Origin: Bathymodiolus brooksi
Lineage: Eukaryota; Mollusca; Bivalvia; Mytilida; Modiolidae
Assembly: GCA_963680875.1 (NCBI GenBank)
Contig: OY804576.1
Location: forward strand, 78,683,668 to 78,747,667
Length of the DNA: 64,000 bases
Reading direction: 5' to 3'
The stretch's first letter is position 1, and each line of letters begins with the position of its first letter. The notes beneath the pieces are model-generated. The model was not told the origin of the DNA. It worked only from the letters and a program-made list of their open reading frames with translations, and did no database searches. The translations under genes and the position numbers were made by a program. Shown here in pieces: positions 49,901 through 57,429 of this stretch.

Positions 49901-52900
49901 TTTAGCATGGTCAATACAAGATATAAAAAAACCAGGGGCAGTGATGGTCTTGCTCGTATGGTAGTTGGATTTACAACAGTGCCTATCACTAAGTACTAAA
50001 GTTGTGAGTTCGAATCCTGCTCATGGCAAAGTGTACTCGATACAACATTATGTGACAAAGTTTGTCAGTGACTTGGGACAGGTCAGTTGTTTTCTCCAGG
50101 TACACTGGTTTCCTCTACCAATAAAATTGACCGCCATGATATAACTGAAATATTGTTGATGTGGTGTTAAACACCATAGCCCTAACCTGTGAAGAAAAAA
50201 AACAATAAAACTGATGTTGTATTGAAAATTATATTTCACTTTTAGAACATTGTTGGCGAAATAGTTCCTATTGAATTATCATTTCTTTGAAGTCATTGTG
50301 ATCACATTTGCACAAAAAAAAATTATCATCACTTTGAGTCTGTCATCAACTGCATATGTTTATATTTATTTTTTCTTCAGTTTTATCATCTCATCTGAAA
50401 ACCACTCAGAGTGGTGAGAAATATGTTGTTTCAATGAGCCAAACCTATAAAAATCCAGATTACCATGTTTGTCTATTACAAAGTAGGCATCATCCATAAC
50501 CAATTCTTTATGATAATAAGATAGATGAAAAATCGCTAACTTGGTGTTAAACAAGAATCACTCACTCAACTGAAAATCAAAGATGTCCACCCTGTAGAAA
50601 CAAAATAGAACATAGTTTAACATAAGTTGATTCATACAAAAATTCTCAGAATCCAAAATTATGCTTCAATGATTGTACAGTAAAACCTGTCTTCCCAAAC
50701 CCTGCTTGTACAGTAAAACCTGTCTTCCCAAACCCTGCTTGTACAGTAAAACCGTCTTCACAAACCCTGCTTGTACAGTAAAACCTGTCTTCCCAAACCC
50801 TGTTTGTACAGTAAAACCTGTTCCCAAACCCTGCTTGTACAGTAAAACCTGTTCCCAAACCCTGTTTGTACAGTAAAACCTGTCTATTCCAAACCCTGAT
50901 TATTCAGTTAAACCTGTCTTATTCTGAGCCCTGATTGTACTTTAAAACCTGTATTCCCAAACCCTGCTTGTACAGTAAAACCTGTCTATTCACAAACCCT
51001 AATTGTACAGTAAAACCTGTATTCCCAAACCCAGATTGTACAGTAAAACCTGTATTCACAAACCCTAATTGTACAGTAAAACCTGTATTCCCAAACCCAG
51101 ATTGTACAGTAAAACCTGTCTATTCACAAACCCTAATTGTACAGTAAAGCCTATTTATTTCCTAACCCATATTGTACAGTAAAACCTGTCTATTCCCAAA
51201 CCCTGATTGTACAGTAAAACCTGACTATTCCCAAACCCTGATTGTGCAGTAAAACCTGACTATTCCCAAACCCAGATTGTGCAGTAAAACCTGTTTATTT
51301 CCAAACCCATATTGTACAGTAAAACCTGTCTATTCACAAACCCTAATTGTACAGTAAAACCTGTATTCCCAAACCCAGATTGTACAGTAAAACCTGTCTA
51401 TTCACAAACCCTAATTGTACAGTAAAACCTGTTCATTTCCAAACCCATATTGTACAGTAAAACCTGTCTATTCCCAAACCCAGATTGTACAGTAAGACCT
51501 GTCTATTCCCAAACCCAGATTATACAGTAAAACCTGTCTATTCCCAAACCCAGATTGTACAGTAAAACCTGTCTATTCCCAAACCCTGATTGTACAGTAA
51601 AACCTGACTATTCTGAACCCTGAATAAAACAATATCCTATATAAACTGAACTTAAAAATAAGTTCCAATGTAGGAAACCTGTCTTTTATGAACACGAAAG
51701 TGAATACCTAGGATGTTCGATTTAGAGAGATATGACTGTATTTAGAAATCACATATGGTAACCAGAGAACAATTTTTAACATAAAACTTTGTAGGAAACA
51801 TGTTATGTAAATCTTCATTGTAAATTAATTGTTCGAACATAAACTGTACATGAATGATCAGTGGTCGGATGGTTTTAAACAAAAATTGTCTTTTTATTCT
51901 GATCATAAATTTCAGAGCATAACCAAAGCACTTTGAAGATTTGTAAATACATACATCTACTATGAGAAGAAAATATAACCAGCTGAGTGATGTATGTTCA
52001 TGTAAGCCTCTTTCTTATCAGGTTATGAGGTCGTGACCGTATGGTAATTGGAATTACAACTACCTATGCAATCAGTGCCTATCACCACTAACGTTGTGAG
52101 TTCGAATCCCACTCAGACGAGGTGTACTTAATACAATATTTGTGATCAAGTTTGTCAGTGACTTGCGCACGGTCTGTGGTTTCCTCCGGGTACTCTGGTT
52201 TCTTCCACCAATAAGACTGAACTCCACGATATAATTGAAACATTGTTGAAAGTGGCATCAAACACCATAACCCTAACCCGTATCAGGTTATGCAGTGTAG
52301 TTTCAATTGTGTTTTTCTTTTACAGTTTGACCTGTCATCAGTGCAAATACCAGAATTTGAAGAAGATGAACTTGAAATACATGAATCAAGAGAGGTTAAT
52401 TCTCAAGAAATTGTTTGTGAACTAACAGAGGACGATTTGGAAATTCTGGAACATTTGGAACCTATCAAAATTTTAGAGAAGGCTCCATGTGATAAAGAGG
52501 TTTTTGTCATAAATAGTAAAAAAAAGGAAACAATATTTTGAAGATTTTAATATAAATTAAAAATATTAATTTAAAGAACCTAGATTTGACAGGTAAAATC
52601 CTATTAGTTCTGTGTATTTACAAAATAAAATCAATTTATAGTGAAAGATATGCAGTCTTCACGCTAACCCACTTGCCCGAAGCCTGGGTCAAGTATAACT
52701 GGATTCAAACAAGTGAAAATTATGAAAGAATTTGTTTGAATAAATAGATTTTTTTAAGTATTTAATTTCATGATATAACTTTATTGAATTTTTTTTTTCA
52801 TTGATGGCTAATAGATCATATCTATTTGCATTTCTTGTTAAATATATGTCAAACGTACCAAATGTCCTCTTTCAATAATTAGAATGATTATCTCCCCTTA

Positions 52901-54283
52901 CGTGAAGATTTCAGGCGTGAGTCAGTCTTTTAATTTTATTTTATTTTCTTGTTTCAGGTTTTACAGCCACAAATTGACATATTAAATGATGAGAAAATAG
53001 AGAACAACAGCAAAATATCAACAAAATTATTGCAGAATTCTTCTTATAAACCTGTATTTGAAACGGACAGGTGTAACAAGGATAAAGACAGTTTTCAAAA
53101 TGATGAAGATTTGATACCTGTAGAAAATTTGACTTATCCCAATAACACAATCATCAGAAAGTAGACAAAATATCAACTATCAATCTCTCTGTGGAAATAA
53201 GAATAGAAAAAAGGATTTTGATTTAGAAGAATGTTGCATAGCAGCATTTAAAGTTCCTTTGAAACCAATAAGAAAAGTCAAAACATGTATTGACTATGAA
53301 CATATACTGAAGACTACACCTATTGGTAAGTTTTGTATTTTGTATTTGATTGAATCTTTTTTTTTCAGATTTTTTTTTTTTTTTTTTTTTTCCTATCCAA
53401 ACAATCAGAATTATTGAGTAGAAAGCTGGAGTAAATGTAAAGTAAATACTGATGAATTCTAGAACACTTTTCAGTGAACTGGATAAGAATTTGTTTCTTT
53501 GTTATGAAAGGTTACCGATCTTTGCCTACAACTGTGGCCTCGAGTGTGGTATATCGTGGTTTCGAGCCCCGGTCGAGTCAAACCAAAGACTATAAAATTG
53601 GTATTTGTTGCTTCTCCATTAGTCTTGCAGCATTAAGGAGAAAAAGCAAAAAGTGGTTGGCTCGGAATCAGAATAATGTGTCCGAGTGGAGTGACATGTC
53701 TACCTGCAGACTGTTGTTTCAGTAAGCTAGCATTATAAAAATCCAACTCAGCGTGTTGGTCTAGAACAAAGCATACCTCATTATCATCTCATTGAGAATT
53801 AACTTGTTCTCACCATGATATAGCTGAAAAATTGTTGAATTGGCATTAAACAACAATCACTTGCCCTACAACTGTTATAAGATCCATACATGTTAAGCCC
53901 ATTACACCCCTGGTTAATATTATATATTTTAGTTATGAAAAGAAAGTTTAAACAGTGATGATCAACAATTCCACCAATATCAACAAAACAAACAATCACC
54001 TCTCGCCTCAAATAATTTGAGCAAAAAAAGGCCATGACATATGACGTTGGAAATCCAGATCCTGGTTTGGAACAGGCATAAAAATGTGGTGGGGTTAAAC
54101 TGGTTAATGGGATCACAACATTTCCCTCTTGACACCTGGATTTCCAACAGCAATACATATTTAAACAATTTTACCTCTGTTAAAAATAGTATCAAGTAAA
54201 GAAAACGATTTACCAGTTTACTGAAATAAAATGAATGACTGTTTATGTCTCTATTTTCAGATTGTATTCAACAGATATTCTGA
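34843..54283 (+). CDS. Unrecognised large nuclear-type protein, at least 12 exons
   Basis: The exons are 34843-34951, 35717-35762, 36203-36272, 38676-38922, 42011-42247, 43438-43620, 47273-47330, 48153-48277, 48742-48845, 49814-49888, 52325-52500, 52958-53325 and 54261-54283. Phase agrees at every junction except 38922/42011, and there is a frame break inside 52958-53325. The product is roughly 500 residues or more. The N-terminus [13 protein letters not shown] carries an RTYSK element like the N-termini of some chromosome proteins (WAPL, haspin). Then come basic stretches, an acidic run [18 protein letters not shown] sites ([16 protein letters not shown]), and [18 protein letters not shown]. 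No kinase or other enzyme domain is seen. A nuclear or chromosome role is inference from composition. SINEs lie in most of its long introns. Confidence 0.68.
34952..35437. other. Intron 1 of the nuclear-type gene
   Basis: AT-rich intron. It contains 'gagcacctgagttcactccc', a phrase of a common bivalve-type repeat, but no element could be bounded. Confidence 0.3.
35438..35697 (+). mobile_element. SINE family 1, divergent subfamily
   Basis: The head 'ggggcccgggtagttagatt' and B-box-like 'gtgggttcgtgcctggc' differ from the main group, while the tail tgatatagctgaaatattgc, tgaaagtggcattaaacac fits. It ends about 20 bases before an exon. Confidence 0.6.
35717..35762 (+). CDS. Coding exon 2 of the nuclear-type gene
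   Basis: Between atgttacag and a consensus gtaagt. It reads [16 protein letters not shown] with split codons on both sides. A divergent SINE copy ends only about 20 bases before it. Confidence 0.65.
35843..35997. mobile_element. Short inverted-repeat element
   Basis: Left part cgtctttgcgctaacccact and right part 'caagttggtgaaaaacattt...ggcaaagacta' are roughly inverted. A relative of its left two thirds is at 52650-52765. Confidence 0.5.
36203..36272 (+). CDS. Coding exon 3 of the nuclear-type gene
   Basis: Between ttttaacag and gtaagc. It reads [19 protein letters not shown] and QRTL, ending in phase 0. It is basic, and would suit a nuclear localisation segment. Confidence 0.68.
36273..37082. 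other. Intron 3 of the nuclear-type gene, plain part
   Basis: No element identified. A 69-codon frame at 36674 has no splice support. Confidence 0.3.
37083..37336 (-). mobile_element. SINE family 1, full-length
   Basis: Minus-strand copy from gggttaggagttaaggtaat to gaccaccacgaccccc on the + strand, with all parts in order. Confidence 0.75.
37360..37575 (-). mobile_element. SINE family 1, older copy
   Basis: Follows the previous copy by about 25 bp in the same orientation. 'atatcatggtggtcagttt', 'aagtcactaacaaacttcat' and 'caagtacaccttgcca' keep the order, with many changes. Confidence 0.55.
37766..38014 (+). mobile_element. SINE family 1, full-length
   Basis: Plus-strand copy starting ggggccatcgtagtcttgat, B box gagtttgaaccccg near 37848, end gtggcattaagcaccataaa. 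Confidence 0.78.
38194..38601. repeat. Element with two tandem units of about 165 bp
   Basis: tttttctcagcaactat and atttggtcacaagc(g/t)tcat, then acttcctgtttgccg, occur twice. The block is bounded by 'ataccctcgctccccgaagg' and 'gggggtatcataagtgagc'. It ends about 75 bases before an exon. Confidence 0.7.
38676..38922 (+). CDS. Coding exon 4 of the nuclear-type gene
   Basis: The acceptor is ttttttgtag|AAATCT, and the donor ATGACAT|gtatgt leaves T. The 82 codons are Lys/Gln/Asn-rich and end [19 protein letters not shown]. Joined directly to the exon at 42011, the carried T would make TGA, so another small exon or another donor is probably used. Confidence 0.7.
39360..39640 (-). mobile_element. 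SINE family 2 copy
   Basis: On the minus strand: 'accaaaactataaaattg'-type head (here 'aacaaagactataaaattga'), the tttgttgcttctctgcaaag segment, 'catgtctacccgtgg', and a tail with 'gatataactgaaaaattgct'. It shares this layout with 53500-53870 and 55480-55700. A 97-codon frame here is part of the SINE, not a gene. Confidence 0.65.
39992..40632. repeat. Dispersed element with gggacgtattatggtat start
   Basis: Opens 'acggccgtctttaagacggg' and closes 'gacgacgggcgtatcatgcg'. The phrase ttggccaattcacttcaaa, followed by 'gttattggaattgat', occurs twice. Contains the ccgtctgtccgtccg run common in this repeat class. Confidence 0.6.
41069..41316 (+). mobile_element. SINE family 1, full-length and well kept
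   Basis: Starts ggggccgtcgtggccgtgat, A-box-like gtatggtagttgg at about 41089, B box gagtttgaatcccg at 41145, middle cctccaccaataaaactgac and tail aatattgttgcaagtggcat. A good reference copy for the family. Confidence 0.82.
41317..42010. other. Intron before coding exon 5
   Basis: AT-rich; holds the candidate 24-nt exon at 41670. No element recognised. Confidence 0.3.
41670..41693 (+). CDS. Candidate 24-nt bridging exon
   Basis: The bases between atattttag and gtaccag read FDLNYKII when joined to the T carried from 38922, and leave A, which with GA of the next exon gives Arg. This would repair the phase conflict between 38922 and 42011. The donor is weak and the exon tiny, so it is only a candidate. 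Confidence 0.3.
42011..42247 (+). CDS. Coding exon 5 of the nuclear-type gene (acidic)
   Basis: The acceptor is ctctttccag and the donor CCTGAGA|gtaagt. The open frame reads [20 protein letters not shown], then a [10 protein letters not shown] segment and GKLKLPE. It needs one carried base before GA. The acidic serine-rich part looks like a casein-kinase-2 type region. Confidence 0.7.
42272..42358. mobile_element. Very short cagtcaaacctg-family element
   Basis: Left acagtcaaa, interior gaggtcacccttttctttg and 'gtgccctcttaat', right acaggtttgactgca. About 87 bp, just 24 bases after an exon donor. Confidence 0.5.
42441..42575 (+). CDS. Candidate 135-nt cassette exon
   Basis: An acceptor tttactag is followed by an open frame in the right phase ([18 protein letters not shown]...), and a possible donor A|gtgttg leaves A, so both inclusion and skipping keep frame. 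The end is more hydrophobic than the rest of the protein, which counts against it. Confidence 0.25.
42710..42932 (+). mobile_element. SINE family 1, divergent with internal deletion
   Basis: Head 'gctgtcatggcctcgatcgt', then a segment around the B box is lost; tail 'gactgccatgatagctgttg' and 'gaagtggctttaaa'. Confidence 0.6.
43438..43620 (+). CDS. Coding exon 6 of the nuclear-type gene
   Basis: The acceptor is ttttgcag and the donor GGTTCTA|gtaagt. It reads [18 protein letters not shown] through [18 protein letters not shown] to SIKLCQSGS. The carried A makes Lys at the start. Confidence 0.7.
43967..44175. mobile_element. Short dispersed element sharing the end of the 1-653 repeat
   Basis: Opens accctcaccaatgaagttgc and ends gaggggatacgccatgcttt, then gcgttgccct, close to 625-653. 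The middle reads 'aacatccttcaatggatttt' and 'gaccaaacttggtacatact'. Confidence 0.55.
44176..47272. other. Long intron with recurring acgtatctgtt motif
   Basis: No exon recognised. The core acgtatctgtt or close variants occur at 44452 (inverted), 44821, 44996, 45940 (inverted), 46290, 46457 and 46651. A 76-codon frame at 45364 has no support. Confidence 0.4.
47273..47330 (+). CDS. Coding exon 7, ending inside a 44-bp tandem array
   Basis: The acceptor is tatattgtag and the donor TTACA|gtaagt. It reads [18 protein letters not shown] and leaves CA. The last exon bases and the donor are the first unit of a five-copy tandem repeat, so four more near-identical donors follow at 44-base steps. Confidence 0.7.
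47320..47536 (+). repeat. 44-bp tandem array spanning an exon end and its 5' splice site
   Basis: Units of 44 bp carry gtaagtggtgaaaagtcaaa, with gtaagt at 47331, 47375, 47419, 47463 and 47507. Units include the last 10-11 exon bases (caaaatattaca, then caaaatattaaa in later copies). The copies are nearly identical, so the expansion is recent. Confidence 0.92.
48153..48277 (+). CDS. Coding exon 8 of the nuclear-type gene
   Basis: A long T tract and ccag precede it. The product is [18 protein letters not shown], then [20 protein letters not shown]. The donor AAAG|gtattt leaves G. The RPKKTK cluster is basic. Confidence 0.7.
48742..48845 (+). CDS. Coding exon 9 of the nuclear-type gene
   Basis: The acceptor is atattttacag and the donor CCAAAG|gtaata. 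It reads [19 protein letters not shown] and [16 protein letters not shown], with three proline-directed sites. It ends in phase 0. Confidence 0.72.
48846..49813. other. Intron between coding exons 9 and 10
   Basis: AT-rich sequence with no recognised element. Confidence 0.3.
49814..49888 (+). CDS. Coding exon 10 of the nuclear-type gene
   Basis: A 75-nt exon between gtctacag and gtagga, reading [20 protein letters not shown] and KKFPE. Phase 0 at both ends, so it can be skipped without a frame change. Confidence 0.72.
49933..50190 (+). mobile_element. SINE family 1, nearly full-length
   Basis: Starts ggggcagtgatggtcttgct, has a short deletion after 'tttacaac', B box gagttcgaatcctgc near 50007, tail ataactgaaatattgttgat. 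It begins about 45 bases after an exon donor. Confidence 0.78.
50515..50570 (+). mobile_element. SINE tail fragment
   Basis: 'acttggtgttaaacaagaat' and cactcactcaac resemble the family 2 SINE tail. Too short for certainty. Confidence 0.35.
50677..51625. repeat. Minisatellite of about 31 copies, 27-32-bp unit
   Basis: Units read ttgtacagtaaaacctgtct, then ttcccaaaccctg or variants (attcacaaaccctaa, atttccaaacccata). Unit length varies by small indels. It fills much of the intron before coding exon 11. Apparent open frames in it are artefacts of the repeat. Confidence 0.92.
51640..52021. other. Intron sequence between minisatellite and SINE
   Basis: Contains a degenerate end 'gagagatatgactgtattta', possibly the right end of the element from which the minisatellite grew; otherwise plain. 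Confidence 0.3.
52022..52279 (+). mobile_element. SINE family 1, full-length
   Basis: Head 'aggtcgtgaccgtatggtaa', B box gagttcgaatcccac at 52098, cttccaccaataagactgaa middle, tail ttgaaagtggcatcaaacac and ccctaaccc. It ends about 45 bases before an exon. Confidence 0.8.
52325..52500 (+). CDS. Coding exon 11 of the nuclear-type gene
   Basis: The acceptor is cttttacag. The open frame reads [18 protein letters not shown], then [20 protein letters not shown] and CDKE. The likely donor is GAG|gttttt at 52501, which is weak; the frame stays open to a TGA at 52539-52541, so a shorter protein ending here is also possible. Confidence 0.65.
52650..52765. mobile_element. Relative of the 35843 short element
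   Basis: gctaacccacttgcccgaag, aagtataactggatt and gaatttgtttgaataaata match 35857-35940 in order. The right inverted end is missing. Confidence 0.55.
52958..53325 (+). CDS. Coding exon 12, with a frame break
   Basis: The acceptor is cttgtttcag, with a second possible one nine bases on. Frame 1 reads [18 protein letters not shown] to VENLTYP and reaches TAG at 53162. The frame that leads to the consensus donor ATTG|gtaagt at 53326 reads [20 protein letters not shown] and [10 protein letters not shown]. The two are linked either by loss of one base in CCC at 53138-53140 or by removing a 46-nt intron 53161-53206 (gtagac...aatag). Both are open alternatives. Confidence 0.55.
53370..53393. repeat. 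Poly-T run
   Basis: More than twenty T in a row after 'ttcaga'. It could be an A tail of a minus-strand retroposon or a simple repeat. Confidence 0.8.
53500..53870 (+). mobile_element. SINE family 2, near full-length
   Basis: Head 'ggcctcgagtgtggtatatc' with B-box-like ggtttcgagccccgg, then aaagactataaaattggtat, ttgttgcttctccattagtc, tgtccgagtggagtgacatg, and the tail 'atgatatagctgaaaaattg', ttaaacaacaatcac. It lies in the intron before the last coding exon. Confidence 0.7.
53955..54165. repeat. Copy 2 of a 215-bp dispersed repeat
   Basis: gatcaacaattccaccaata, atatgacgttggaaatcc and ggtggggttaaactgg correspond to the copy at 24951-25166. Confidence 0.75.
54261..54283 (+). CDS. Probable last coding exon of the nuclear-type gene
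   Basis: The acceptor is ctattttcag. With the carried G it reads DCIQQIF and TGA. Another frame reads [16 protein letters not shown] and TAA, which would need an extra exon or a different upstream phase. The 3' UTR follows, with AATAAA at 54854 and 55011. Confidence 0.5.
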
Positions 54284-55034
54284 TGGTGTTATTATTGACA
54301 GTTACCTTTAAGTGCTCAAATTTGTGTTAGTCTGACTGCAAAGGGAAATCATTCAAGGATGTCAGAAGTTCATTTAAAAAATCAAATTTGTGTTAGTCTG
54401 ACAGCAAAGGGAAATAATTCAAGATTGTCAGAAGTTCATTTAAAAAATCAAATTTGTGTTAGTCTGACTGCAAAGGGAAATAATTCAAGGATGTCAGAAG
54501 TTCATTTAGAAAATCAAATTTGATGTTACATGTATATGTAACGGAAATTAATTAATGATGAAATATACAGGAGCAAATTCTCAGTGGAAAAGCAGTTGAA
54601 TGTGAAATATTTTGTTGATTTATGTGCCATATTAATTAATTAAACTGTAAATCAGCAGAAAATTTATGTTACTGTAATTTTGATATTTAATATTGTTATA
54701 AATTTTATAAATAATGTTTTCAAAAGCATCTAAGATGCATCTTTTACAAAATAAGTGCTAAATTATATTGTATTTATGTATATAAGTATTCATGTTGTTT
54801 AAATGTACGGTACATTTATTTAAATGGAATAACAATTTAAAATTGTATTATACAATAAATTAAGTTATCTTGAGAACAAGATGTGTGTAGATTATAATCT
54901 GTGATAGCAAAAAAAAAAATTTCTGTGATTTGGCTGATTTCATATGTTATCAAGCAAAATTTTCAATGTGATAAAAGTAAAAAATGTATAGTACAACTGT
55001 GATATGTTTCAATAAAACAATTAAATTTATAGTT
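54284..55034 (+). other. Probable 3' UTR of the nuclear-type gene
   Basis: AT-rich noncoding sequence after the last stop. It contains three tandem copies of a 66-bp unit near its start and AATAAA hexamers at 54854 and 55011. A SINE begins about 120 bases after the second hexamer. Confidence 0.45.
54316..54520. repeat. Three tandem units of 66-67 bp in the 3' UTR
   Basis: caaatttgtgttagtctgac starts units at 54316, 54383 and 54449; each continues tgcaaagggaaat (one copy has agcaaaggg) and gtcagaagttcattta. Confidence 0.85.
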
Positions 55035-55137
55035 TTGTTGTTCTAGATTTGGAAAGTGAATTTGCCATTTATTCATTACTTGACAAAATAAAATGTAGAT
55101 CTCTTTATTGTATGCCCATTATACTTACTTAATGTAA

Positions 55138-55379
55138 TGGGGGCCATTGTGGTCGTGATCGTATGGTAGTTGTATGTACAATTACCTGTGCAATCAGTAC
55201 CTATTACCACTATAGTTGTGAGTTCGAACCCATTCATGGCAAGGTGTACTCGATACAACATTATGTGATAAAGTTTGCCAGTGACTTGCGGCAGGTCAGT
55301 GGGTTTGTCCACCAATAAAATTTACCATCATGAAATAACTGAAATATTGTTGTAAGTGACGTTAAACACCATAAACCAA
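55138..55379 (+). mobile_element. SINE family 1, nearly full-length
   Basis: Head gggggccattgtggtcgtga, B box gagttcgaaccc near 55219, a deletion in the middle around 'gtgggtttgtccaccaataa', tail gttaaacaccataa. Confidence 0.78.
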
Positions 55380-55479
55380 ACAAACCTTATTGTAATAAAA
55401 GGATAGAAATCTCTACTCTTGAAATATGGTAATTTGAAAGGTCCAACCCATTCTAATATAATAACCAAACTATGCCGCA

Positions 55480-55700
55480 TCGGTGGTGTAATGGGTAGGT
55501 TGGTCTCCTGGAATGTAGTTCGAGCTTTGTCTGTTCGAACCAAAACTATAAAATTGATATTTGTTGCTTCTCCGCTAAGCATGCAGCGTTAAGGAGTAAG
55601 ATTAAAGACTGTTTGGTTCGGTATCGGAATAATATGTCCGAGTGGAGCAACATGTCTACTGCAGACCTGACAAATTGTTCATTTGGCATTCAACAATACT
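55480..55700 (+). mobile_element. SINE family 2 copy
   Basis: 'gcatcggtggtgtaatgggt' shows an A-box-like tRNA head and 'gtctgttcgaaccaaaacta' the B-box region; then tttgttgcttctccgctaag, tatgtccgagtggagcaaca and an attcaacaatactcac tail. Confidence 0.7.
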
Positions 55701-55816
55701 CACTTACTCCTATGTAAAAATGAATGTAATAATTTTTCTTAAAATCTAGACTTTATTGAACATTGAATAGAAACTATATGAATAATCAGGTGAGCGATAT
55801 ATACAGTTTTTTATTG

Positions 55817-56192
55817 GCTCACCTTGTCCGTCGTCCGTTAACTTTTCACATTTTCATCTTCTCCTCTGAAACTTCATAGCCAAATGAATTGAAACTTGGT
55901 AGGAAGCATCTATGGAAGGTCCTCTATAAAGATTGCACATTTGGTCCCGATCCAGCAACAAACATGGCTGCCACAGGTAATTCTTGTTTCTGATTGGCCA
56001 ATTTTTTTAAATCTTCTCCTCTGAAACTGCTTGGCCAAATGAAGCAAAACTTGGAAGGTTTTCTATAAAGATTACTCATTTGGTCCCGATCCGTTAACAA
56101 ACATGGCCACCACAGGCAATTCTTGTTTTTGATTGGTCGATTTCTAAAAAATCTTCTCCTCTGAAACAGAGTAGCCCACTGAGCCTCTAGTT
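55817..56192 (+). repeat. atggccgcca-family block, two to three units
   Basis: Opens ggctcaccttgtccgtcgtc; units with aacttggtaggaagcatcta and aacaaacatggctgccac; ends cactgagcctctagt. Shorter relative of the 19041 and 61205 blocks. Confidence 0.75.
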
Positions 56193-57116
56193 TTTGTTGC
56201 CTTCACAAATGCATATGCTTGTCTTGTCTGGTGTTTTTTTAAGAAGGGTCGCTGATTGGTCAATTTATAATGCATTCATCTTGACACCTGACAGGAGGAC
56301 TAGTCAAAAATAAACAACTGACAGAAAATAGGGAGCAGGTGTGGAGATCTAATTTTAATTAGATTGGTTTCTAATAAGACATCTGTACATAAGTACAAAT
56401 ATATACATCACAATAATCAATCTTGCCATTACAATAGTGGTGTTCCAAAAAGGTAAGTAGTTCCTGCTCCACTACTGACACCTGTCGTGTTATACTTTTT
56501 GAAAAATAAGAACCGTAAAAAATCTGCTTACTACTATATAAAGATAATTTTACAAGGTACCTAAAAAACACATCAAGATTGGTTTAAAAATAAATGCTCC
56601 ACAGACAACACCCTTTTTGACAAAGGGCATCTTGTAACTTTTGTTTACAGTGTGCTTTTGATCAACAAAAGACTTTCAAAGTTTTTATAGAAACATGTAA
56701 TGAACATTCCTACCAAGTTTGGTCCAATTGACCCAGTCGTATCAAAAAAGAAGATTAAAAACAGACAACACTCATTTTAACACCTTTGGGACTCTTGTTT
56801 CTTTAATGTACGTCCTATCAACAAAATAAAGCTTATAATAGGTCGTCTAATGAACATTCCTACCAAGTTTGGTTCCAACGGGGCCAGTGGTTACAGAGAA
56901 GAAGATTAAAATGTAAACGTCTACAAATAACAATGACCATGGATACCAAGTGATGGTAATACCACACATGTTTTTAAATTGTTTCTTCATGACCGACTAC
57001 TTTAAACTTTGAACCCTCGTAAACTTTTTAGACTTTGTTCAATTTAAATCCTCATCTCACCTATATATAGATACTTAATGCATAAGACAATCGTTTTTCC
57101 ATGACTGATTCTCTTA
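56193..57116. other. Intergenic sequence, partly repeat-derived
   Basis: Two copies of 'gaacattcctaccaagtttg' at about 56703 and 56853 suggest another dispersed repeat. No gene recognised. Confidence 0.35.
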
Positions 57117-57262
57117 GGGAGGAGTTGTTGTGGTCATGATCATATCGTAGTTGTTTACAACTACTTGTTCAATCAGAAACCATCAGCACTAAAGTTGTGA
57201 GCTCGAATCGCGGTCATGGCGAGGTGTACCCGATACTACATTATTTGATACCCAATACTCGA
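57117..57262 (+). mobile_element. SINE family 1, 3'-truncated
   Basis: Head 'gggaggagttgttgtggtca', A-box-like part, B box 'gagctcgaatcgcgg' and 'gaggtgtacccgatactaca', then it stops. Confidence 0.65.
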
Positions 57263-57429
57263 CTCGTCCTTAGGATATGACGTAAATGCATGTCTCATGT
57301 ATGGAAAATACCATGTTCCCAGCATAAAAATTACAACTTAAGTAGCTCTCAATGTGCAACATTTGATTGGTCAATGATGGATGGTTGCAAGGCACGATTA
57401 TCTGACCCTGTCCATCAACTCCCTTTATC

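Noticed and set aside
50646..51147. Repeated proteins of the NPxCTVKPVF type
   Set aside because: Translation of the minisatellite unit, not a gene.
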